Shown here: piece after piece, positions 57,591 to 64,000 of the stretch
Numbering within the stretch: the stretch's first letter is position 1
How the letters are laid out: each line of letters begins with the position of its first letter
Assembly (NCBI RefSeq): GCF_018282115.1
Contig: NZ_CP054306.1
Coordinates: 3,395,488-3,459,487, forward strand
Source: Synechocystis sp. PCC 7338
GTDB taxonomy: Bacteria > Cyanobacteriota > Cyanobacteriia > Cyanobacteriales > Microcystaceae
Direction: 5' to 3'
Length of the DNA: 64,000 nt
The notes under the pieces: model-generated
What the model was told of the DNA's origin: nothing
Databases searched by the model: none
The model's input: only the letters and a program-made list of their open reading frames with translations
Program-made: the position numbers and the translations under genes

Positions 57591-58764
57591 TAAGTTTCTG
57601 CTTCATAGCACCTGCCTTCACAGATTTACTCTGTTCGGGTCTTACGGTCGCTCCACAGACTGACACCGCTAGTCCAGCGGCCAAGATATTACGACTGGCA
57701 TTGATGTCCCTATCATGGTTGGTTCCACACTCAGGACATTGCCAATCTCGAATATTGAGAGGCATCTTATCGACGATATGCCCACAGGAACTACAGCGTT
57801 TGGAAGAAGGAAACAAACGGTCAATCTTGACCAGATTCCTTCCATACCAACGACATTTATAGTCCAATTGACGAACAAACTCGCCCCAGCCACTATCGCT
57901 AATGGAGAAGGCGAGTTTTCTGTTTTTGACCATATTTTTGACGGAGAGATCCTCAACTGCAATCGTTTGGTTTTCACGAACGAGTTGAGTAGTCAATTTA
58001 TGGAGGAAATCTTTACGGGAATCAGTAATTTTAAGGTGAATTTTGGCAACTTTACGCCTTGCCTTATCCCTATTCTTAGACCCCTTTTGTTTACGGGCTA
58101 GACGTTTTTGGGCCAACCGTAAACAACGATGATGCTTCTTAAATTGCTTGGGATTGGCAATCTTGTCACCATTACTGGTAGCAATCAAGCTTGTCACCCC
58201 TAAATCAATACCAATAGCATTCTCGTTAACAGGCAATGGTTTGATGTTCGGATCATCAAAATGAATGGCAATGTGCCACCGTCCCGATGGATGAAGTCGT
58301 ACCGTTACACTGGTTGGTTCGCATCCCTTGGGAATTTGCCTCGACCAACGAATATCCAGAGGTTTCGAGCACTTGGCTAGGTAAATTTGCCCATCCCTAA
58401 ATCGGAATGCGACTTTGGTAAATTCCGCACTACCTCCTTGATGTTTCTTTTTGAAGTTGGGATATTTCGCCCGACCCGCAAAGAAATTGGTGAAAGCAGT
58501 TTGAAGATTCCGCAGACTTTGTTGAAGGGGAACGGAACTGACTTCATTAAGAAAGTCTAATTCTTCTTCCTTCTTCCATCCAGTCAACATTGAGGATGTC
58601 TGGGTATAGCCGATACGCTCTTGGCGCTCATACCACCCTTGGGTTCTGACCTGGAGAGCTTTGTTGTACACCAGGCGGACGCAACCTAACGTGCGGCGCA
58701 AGAGACTTTCTTGCTCCGATGTCGGGTAAAAACGATACCGATGTGACTTTTCCATACCTTGCAT
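57583..58764 (-). CDS. tnpB: TnpB (OrfB) RNA-guided endonuclease of IS200/IS605 type
   Basis: TnpB is the programmable, omegaRNA-guided DNA nuclease ancestral to Cas12, carried by IS200/IS605 elements. The 393-residue protein is full length: N-terminal RYRFYPTSEQESLLRRTLG, RuvC-I GIDLGVTSL, RuvC-II VEDLSVKNM, zinc ribbon CSSCGH...CPECG and RuvC-III HDRDINASRN, so all three catalytic acidic positions are present. No tnpA is next to it, so it is a tnpB-only unit, mobile only with help in trans. The left boundary was not determined. Probably intact. Confidence 0.92.
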   Translation of the reverse strand: MQGMEKSHRYRFYPTSEQESLLRRTLGCVRLVYNKALQVRTQGWYERQERIGYTQTSSMLTGWKKEEELDFLNEVSSVPLQQSLRNLQTAFTNFFAGRAKYPNFKKKHQGGSAEFTKVAFRFRDGQIYLAKCSKPLDIRWSRQIPKGCEPTSVTVRLHPSGRWHIAIHFDDPNIKPLPVNENAIGIDLGVTSLIATSNGDKIANPKQFKKHHRCLRLAQKRLARKQKGSKNRDKARRKVAKIHLKITDSRKDFLHKLTTQLVRENQTIAVEDLSVKNMVKNRKLAFSISDSGWGEFVRQLDYKCRWYGRNLVKIDRLFPSSKRCSSCGHIVDKMPLNIRDWQCPECGTNHDRDINASRNILAAGLAVSVCGATVRPEQSKSVKAGAMKQKLKS

Positions 58765-59066
58765 CTTAGCATCTTATTTGCAAAACTAGGTGGTCTGACT
58801 AGCAAGAAATTAAGGCACTCGGCACATCCCCGCCGTGAACGGCACCGGAGCTTTAGTGAGGATTTTCCCGTGCCATATTTTGATAAAGGCAAAAGTTTTC
58901 CTGGGGGCAAAACCTTGGGGCCAACTTTTTTGCTTTTTCGCCGATTATTACCGTAGGGCATGATTAGGGCTGTCTTTAAGCAGGGGAATGGCGGAGTAGG
59001 GACAAAAATTCTGCTGGGTTGGGGAACAGGCTAAGATTTGTTAATATCTCCTCTGCTCTGAACCCA
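58765..59066. other. Intergenic region left of mfd with IS relic
   Basis: 302 bases. It holds the left side of the tnpB unit, a degenerate IS605-like end at about 58825-58870 and the mfd promoter. The rest shows no gene. Confidence 0.5.
58825..58870 (+). mobile_element. Degenerate IS605-like end sequence
   Basis: CATCCCCGCCGTGAACGGC contains the hairpin GCCG-TGAA-CGGC (58832-58843), followed by ACCGGAGCTTTAGTGAGGA. The CATCC plus hairpin order resembles the right end of the tnpB element in the same orientation, so this may be a relic of another copy or part of the left end. Confidence 0.35.
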
Positions 59067-62000
59067 ATGACCTTTTCCTCCATTCTGCGCCATCTGCAAA
59101 CCCTACCTCTGAGCAAAGACCTACGGGAAAAATTACAAAAGCGGGGCCATGTGCAACTCAGTGGGCTACCCCGGTTACCCAAGGGCTTGATTGTTTCCAG
59201 TTTGGCCCAGTCCTTAGAGAAAAATCTTTTGGTTATCACTGCCACGTTGGAAGAGGCCGGGCGGTGGACAGCGCAGTTAGAACTGATGGGTTGGCAAACC
59301 GTTAACTTTTACCCCACTTCAGAAGCTTCCCCCTATGATGCTGGGAGGCTAGAGTCGGAAATGGTCTGGGGACAAATGCAGGTGTTAGCAGAATTAATCC
59401 AGGAGCATCAGGTTAAGAGCAAGGCGATCATTGCCACGGAAAAGGCCCTACAGCCCCATTTACCCCCGGTGGAAACCCTGAGGCAGTACTGCTTGACTCT
59501 ACGGCGGGGTCAGGAGATGGATAGTAAAAGTCTGGAGTTGACCCTAGCTAGATTGGGCTACGAACGGGGCAGCACCGTGGAAACGGAGGGGCAATGGAGT
59601 CGGCGGGGGGACATTGTTGATATTTTTCCGGTGTCGGCGGAGCTACCGGTAAGGTTGGAATGGTTTGGCGACGAGTTGGAAAAAATTCGCGAGTTTGATC
59701 CTGCTAGCCAGCGTTCCTTGGATGACTTAGCTAGTTTGGTGCTGACCCCGACTAGTTTTGATCAGGTAATTGAGCCGGCGTTAAATGCCCAAGATATTGA
59801 TCTTGTCGCCTGGGGAGAAGACCCGGAAACGGAACAATTATTTGGCAAAGAAGGCCTGCAACGATTTTTAGGTTTAGCCTTTTCAGAACCTGCTTGCTTA
59901 ATAGATTATTTATCGGCGGAAACGGTCTGTGTGCTAGATGAGCCGGAGCAATGTGCGGCCCATAGTGAACGGTGGTTTGAGGCGGTGGCCCAGGATTGGC
60001 AGAGTTTGCAATTGCCGAATTTACCCCAACTGCATCTGGATTTTTCGGCCCTTGGCGATCGCCTGAAAGAGAATTTTACTTATATTGCCCTGTCGGAAAT
60101 CCACGAAGTTAATACGGATAGTTTGGACATTTCGGCCCGACCAATCCCCACCATGCCCCATCAATTTGCTAAGTTGGCAGAAATTTTACGGGGTAAACGG
60201 GAAATTTATAGCGGTTTGACTTTGGGACAATACAGCACTTGGTTGATTTCAGCTCAGCCTAGTCGCACCGTTTCCCTTTTGCAAGAACATGACTGCGCGG
60301 TGCAGTTTATTGCTAATCCTAGGGATTATCCCGCCATCGAAAAAAGTCAGATTCAACGAACAGCAGTGACTTTAAAATATGCGGGCATGGCAGAACTGGA
60401 AGGATTTATTCTGCCCACCTTTCGGGTGGTGTTGGTCACAGACCGGGAATTATTTGGTCAGCATGCCTTAGCCACACCGGAATATGTGCGGAAACGGCGG
60501 CGGGCTACCTCTAAACAAGTTGATATTAACAAGCTTTCCCCCGGAGATTACGTTGTCCATAAAAGCCATGGCATTGGTAAATTTTTAAAGTTGGATGCGT
60601 TGGCTAATCGGGAATATTTAATGATCCAATACGCCGACGGTATTTTGCGGGTGCCTGCGGATAGTTTGGACAGTTTATCCCGTTTTCGTCATACGGGAGC
60701 TAGACCGCCAGAACTGCATAAGATGGGTGGTAAAGTTTGGGAGGCCACCAAAAATAAAGTCCGTAAAGCGGTTAAAAAGTTGGCAGTGGATTTGCTCAAT
60801 CTCTATGCCAAACGGGCAAAACAAATGGGTTATGCCTACCCGCCGGACAGTCCCTGGCAACAGGAATTGGAGGATTCTTTTCCCTACCAACCCACCCCCG
60901 ATCAGCTCAAAGCAGTGCAGGATGTGAAACGGGATCTGGAAGGCGATCGCCCGATGGATCGATTAGTGTGTGGAGACGTGGGTTTTGGCAAAACAGAAGT
61001 GGCAGTGCGGGCTATTTTTAAGGCCGTGACCAGTGGCAATAAACAGGTGGCTTTATTGGCTCCCACCACAGTGCTAACCCAACAGCATTACCACACTCTG
61101 AAAGAAAGATTTGCTCCCTATCCCATCACCATTGGGTTGTTAAATCGCTTCCGGACAGCATCAGAAAAAAAGGAAATTTTAGCTAAGTTAAAAAGTGGTG
61201 AACTGGATATTGTGGTAGGTACCCAACAGGTATTGGGCACATCGGTGAAATTCAAAGATTTGGGTTTACTAGTCATTGACGAAGAACAGCGATTTGGCGT
61301 CAATCAAAAGGAAAAAATTAAAACCTTAAAAACGGAAGTGGACGTCTTAACTCTCACTGCCACTCCCATTCCCCGCACCCTTTATATGTCTCTTTCTGGC
61401 ATTCGGGAAATGAGCTTAATTACCACTCCGCCGCCGTCCCGCCGTCCCATTAAAACCCATTTATCCCCCTATAACTCCGAAGTAATTCGCACTGCCATCC
61501 GCAACGAGCTCGACCGGGGAGGCCAGGTTTTTTATGTGGTGCCTCGCATTGAAGGCATCGAAGAATTGGGAGGACAATTGCGACAAATGGTACCCAGTGC
61601 TCGCATTGCCATTGGCCACGGTCAAATGGAAGAATCGGAACTGGAAAGTACCATGTTAGCTTTCAATGATGGGGAGGCGGACATTCTACTATGTACCACC
61701 ATTATTGAAGCTGGTTTAGATATTCCCAGGGTAAACACAATTATTGTCGAAAATGCCCAAAAATTTGGCTTGGCCCAGCTTTATCAACTGCGGGGTCGGG
61801 TGGGTCGATCGGGCATTCAAGCCCATGCTTGGTTACTATATCCTAATCAAAAACAACTAACAGAAAAGGCAAGGTTACGATTGCGGGCACTCCAGGAATT
61901 TAGCCAACTTGGTTCCGGCTATCAATTGGCCACTAGGGATATGGAAATTCGGGGTGTAGGTAATTTGTTGGGGGCAGAACAATCCGGGCAAATTGAGGCG

Positions 62001-62552
62001 ATCGGTTATGAGTTTTATATGGAAATGTTGCAAGATGCCATTAAAGAAATCCAGGGTCAAGAAATTCCCAAAGTGGAAGATACCCAAATAGATTTACCTC
62101 TCACTGCCTTTATTCCCAGCGACTACATTCCCGATTTAGAAGAAAAAATGGCGGCCTACCGCACCATTACCAGCATTGAATCCACCGACAAGTTGCCCAA
62201 AATTGCCCTGGATTGGGGTGATCGGTATGGTACACTACCGAGTCCAGTGGAAGAATTATTTAAAGTGGTAAAGCTCAAGCATTTAGCTAAGTCTTTGGGC
62301 TTTTCCCGCATTAAAGTAGAGGGCAAACAAAATCTTGTTCTGGAAACCCCCATGGAAGAACCAGCCTGGAAGTTGTTAGCGGAAAATTTGCCCAGCCATC
62401 TCCAATCCCGCTTTGTTTACAGTGCAAAAAAAGTTGTAGTGCGGGGACTGGGGGTATTGCCACCGGCTAAACAAATGGATAATCTAATCGATTGGTTTGG
62501 CAAAATGCAGGGGGCTTTACCGGAGGTCAAAATAGAGACTTTAGTTAATTAA
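59067..62552 (+). CDS. mfd: Transcription-repair coupling factor
   Basis: SF2 translocase that removes stalled RNA polymerase from DNA and recruits UvrA. The 1,161-residue protein has the UvrB-homology part (1-330), a RID/CarD-like domain ([20 protein letters not shown]), the translocase with Walker [16 protein letters not shown], motif [12 protein letters not shown] (DEEQ), motif [14 protein letters not shown] and motif [12 protein letters not shown], and the C-terminal TRCF domain. ATG at 59067 is preferred to the frame opening at 59019. It is followed by cobA after 3 bases, a likely operon. Confidence 0.97.
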   Translation: MTFSSILRHLQTLPLSKDLREKLQKRGHVQLSGLPRLPKGLIVSSLAQSLEKNLLVITATLEEAGRWTAQLELMGWQTVNFYPTSEASPYDAGRLESEMVWGQMQVLAELIQEHQVKSKAIIATEKALQPHLPPVETLRQYCLTLRRGQEMDSKSLELTLARLGYERGSTVETEGQWSRRGDIVDIFPVSAELPVRLEWFGDELEKIREFDPASQRSLDDLASLVLTPTSFDQVIEPALNAQDIDLVAWGEDPETEQLFGKEGLQRFLGLAFSEPACLIDYLSAETVCVLDEPEQCAAHSERWFEAVAQDWQSLQLPNLPQLHLDFSALGDRLKENFTYIALSEIHEVNTDSLDISARPIPTMPHQFAKLAEILRGKREIYSGLTLGQYSTWLISAQPSRTVSLLQEHDCAVQFIANPRDYPAIEKSQIQRTAVTLKYAGMAELEGFILPTFRVVLVTDRELFGQHALATPEYVRKRRRATSKQVDINKLSPGDYVVHKSHGIGKFLKLDALANREYLMIQYADGILRVPADSLDSLSRFRHTGARPPELHKMGGKVWEATKNKVRKAVKKLAVDLLNLYAKRAKQMGYAYPPDSPWQQELEDSFPYQPTPDQLKAVQDVKRDLEGDRPMDRLVCGDVGFGKTEVAVRAIFKAVTSGNKQVALLAPTTVLTQQHYHTLKERFAPYPITIGLLNRFRTASEKKEILAKLKSGELDIVVGTQQVLGTSVKFKDLGLLVIDEEQRFGVNQKEKIKTLKTEVDVLTLTATPIPRTLYMSLSGIREMSLITTPPPSRRPIKTHLSPYNSEVIRTAIRNELDRGGQVFYVVPRIEGIEELGGQLRQMVPSARIAIGHGQMEESELESTMLAFNDGEADILLCTTIIEAGLDIPRVNTIIVENAQKFGLAQLYQLRGRVGRSGIQAHAWLLYPNQKQLTEKARLRLRALQEFSQLGSGYQLATRDMEIRGVGNLLGAEQSGQIEAIGYEFYMEMLQDAIKEIQGQEIPKVEDTQIDLPLTAFIPSDYIPDLEEKMAAYRTITSIESTDKLPKIALDWGDRYGTLPSPVEELFKVVKLKHLAKSLGFSRIKVEGKQNLVLETPMEEPAWKLLAENLPSHLQSRFVYSAKKVVVRGLGVLPPAKQMDNLIDWFGKMQGALPEVKIETLVN

Positions 62553-62555
62553 TAA

Positions 62556-63380
62556 TTGCCATTCAAAACTAACAAAGTTATCAAAAAGGTGGTTTTAGAT
62601 TTGCACAACGGACTGACGGGAAAGGTGTATTTAGTTGGTGCAGGCCCTGGGGATCCCGGATTAATGACCATTAAGGGCAAGGCTTTGCTGGAAAACGCTG
62701 AAGCGGTGGTTTATGACGCTTTGGTAAGTCCGGCTATTTTGGCCATGGTTAATCCCCAGGCGGAATTGGTGGATGCGGGGAAAAGAAGGGGCAGACATAC
62801 AAAATTACAGCAGGAAACGACGGCGTTGTTGGAGCAATTGGCCCGAAAATATGCGGTGGTGGTACGCCTCAAGGCGGGAGATCCGTTTATTTTTGGCCGG
62901 GGGGGGGAAGAAATGGAAGATTTAGTACGGGCCGGTATTGAAGTGGAGGTGGTGCCGGGAATTACGGCGGGCATTGCGGCTCCGGCCTATGCTCAAATTC
63001 CCCTCACCCATCGGAGTTATAGCTCTTCCGTTACCTTTGTCACCGGCCACGAAGCAGCAGGTAAATATCGGCCGGAGGTGAATTGGCTGGCGATCGCCAA
63101 AGGATCGGAAACCATTGTGATTTATATGGGGGTGTATAGTTTGGCCACCATTTTGCCCCAGTTAATGTTGGCGGGGTTGGGGGAAGACACTCCCATTGCT
63201 TTGATACGTTGGGGAACCTGTCCAGAACAGCAGGAACTAGTGGGCACTTTTGCCACCATCTTGGCCCAGATTGAAGCAGAAAATTTTCAAGCCCCGGCGA
63301 TCGTGGTCATCGGGGCAGTGGTTAATTATCCGGCTAATCTCCGTCAGCAATTGGCACCTATACTGGGCGGTGTTAATTAA
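62556..63380 (+). CDS. cobA: Uroporphyrinogen-III C-methyltransferase
   Basis: SAM-dependent enzyme that makes precorrin-2, the branch from heme/chlorophyll to siroheme and cobalamin. The protein of up to 274 residues has VYLVGAGPGDPGLMTIKGKA, the GDPFIFGRGGEE motif, and VVPGITAGIAAPAYAQIPLT, then MGVYSLATI. The reported start is TTG at 62556; GTG at 62589 and TTG at 62601 are also in frame, the conserved part begins around residue 22. It directly follows mfd. Confidence 0.92.
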   Translation: MPFKTNKVIKKVVLDLHNGLTGKVYLVGAGPGDPGLMTIKGKALLENAEAVVYDALVSPAILAMVNPQAELVDAGKRRGRHTKLQQETTALLEQLARKYAVVVRLKAGDPFIFGRGGEEMEDLVRAGIEVEVVPGITAGIAAPAYAQIPLTHRSYSSSVTFVTGHEAAGKYRPEVNWLAIAKGSETIVIYMGVYSLATILPQLMLAGLGEDTPIALIRWGTCPEQQELVGTFATILAQIEAENFQAPAIVVIGAVVNYPANLRQQLAPILGGVN

Positions 63381-64000
63381 AAATTCTGTGCTACCAGGAT
63401 GGCTCTTTTAAGGGCTTTATTATGTACCCATCCAGTAAAGCCAGAAAATTGACATTTGCCGGTTACATCTGCAATAAAAATATGCCTAACACCCACAGGA
63501 TTGACCCACTCTCGCAGGGTAATACCGTCAGAGAATGTATGGCTAATGGTTGCTCTTGGAAAATCTCTTTCGTCAGCCGGTGTCATTCCTTCTACATGCT
63601 CAAAATGATCAATTAATCGGGTTATTCTAGAATTCTCAGATGGAATTAGATATGGATGTAATAAAAACGACTTAACTTTTTCACCGATGATTAGATCTAT
63701 AGGTAGATCTTGATGCTTTACATTGTTCCGGGTAAAAAAATGAGTACTATTTAGCCTGGTTGACTCGATAGGAATAACACCATCACCACCACCATTAACA
63801 CTTCCGGCAATCACTAAAGTTGGTATCTTTTGTGTGATTTTTTCCGCTAAATATTGACGATTGCGTCCCAACTCTTGAGCAATACCAATCCCCCAACCAA
63901 ACGGATCTACTGTTCTTGCCAAAGATGCTCCTTTGATTGGTGAACCTATTAAAACCAAGGCATCTAAGCGTTCTAGCCAAGATGGATTTCTAGATAAAAC
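63377..64000 (-). CDS. Partial lipase-like alpha/beta hydrolase (5' end outside window)
   Basis: The C-terminal part of a larger gene: the reading frame remains open to the window edge, since codons from 63959 to 64000 are in frame and uninterrupted (NPSWLERLDA precedes VLIGSPIKGA). Features fit an alpha/beta hydrolase lipase or esterase: [39 protein letters not shown] carrying a probable catalytic Asp, and LIDHFEHVEGMTPADERDFP carrying a probable catalytic His. The nucleophile Ser (G-x-S-x-G) must lie outside the window. The stop codon region overlaps the cobA end by 4 bases. Substrate unknown. Confidence 0.65.
   Translation of the reverse strand, partial: VLSRNPSWLERLDALVLIGSPIKGASLARTVDPFGWGIGIAQELGRNRQYLAEKITQKIPTLVIAGSVNGGGDGVIPIESTRLNSTHFFTRNNVKHQDLPIDLIIGEKVKSFLLHPYLIPSENSRITRLIDHFEHVEGMTPADERDFPRATISHTFSDGITLREWVNPVGVRHIFIADVTGKCQFSGFTGWVHNKALKRAILVAQNF

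Noticed and set aside
58765-58824. tnpA gene of an IS605 pair next to tnpB
   Set aside because: No Y1-transposase frame occurs on either side of tnpB; the flanks are too short before mfd and the 57054 gene.

Overview
The window is chromosomal DNA of a cyanobacterium of the genus Synechocystis, very close to Synechocystis sp. PCC 6803. Photosynthesis and carbon-fixation genes (prk, petH, psb27, flv1, pgk, a CpcT/CpeT-type lyase, ycf39) sit among the nitrogen regulators glnB and ntcB. The cyanobacterial HIP1 octamer GCGATCGC occurs several dozen times. Several proteins match PCC 6803 proteins as I remember them, with a few differences (for example in PetH), so a sister strain is as likely as PCC 6803 itself.

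Layout. 1-1417: DUF2237 protein and RluD-type pseudouridine synthase. 1524-4790 (minus): exopolysaccharide sugar transferase, glycosyltransferase and PilT-type ATPase. 5413-8751: small membrane and secreted proteins, rpoZ, a DUF309 protein, tRNA-His, a possible structured small RNA, a DUF760 protein and smpB. 8811-19945 (minus): a compact five-gene operon for glycan synthesis: methyltransferase, two very large multidomain glycosyltransferases, an FkbM methyltransferase and a polytopic membrane protein. 20222-35045: clpB, prk and petH (divergent), a HAD phosphatase, a TPR protein, psb27-rnc (overlapping), a FetB-like permease, an MscS channel, a carotenoid oxygenase, a CpcT-like protein and pgsA. 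35093-44948: flv1, a DUF2358 protein, pgk, ntcB, alaS, a lipoprotein, a CPBP protease and cyAbrB1. 45365-56198: DUF3038 and PilZ proteins, ycf39, NAD kinase, a polyamine-type binding protein, tRNA-Thr, rdgB, glnB, a DUF1517 protein, trpF, an EamA transporter and an RlpA-like protein. 56567-64000: small ORFs, an IS200/IS605 TnpB unit with a right-end hairpin, mfd, cobA and a partial lipase-like gene at the window edge.

How the genes work together. Most are housekeeping genes in short transcription units with many convergent pairs. Prk and PetH link NADPH production to the Calvin cycle and are transcribed divergently from a shared 510-base region. That region holds a perfect NtcA site and, just before petH, a 9-bp inverted repeat overlapping a -10-like box. 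With the internal Met113 codon of petH, this gives a concrete sequence model for the two known FNR isoforms. glnB also has a perfect NtcA site upstream. The 11-kb glycosyltransferase operon is the least characterised part and the best candidate for an undescribed surface-glycan pathway.

No CRISPR array, rRNA or prophage was seen. Terminators, promoters and start choices come from reading the sequence by eye.
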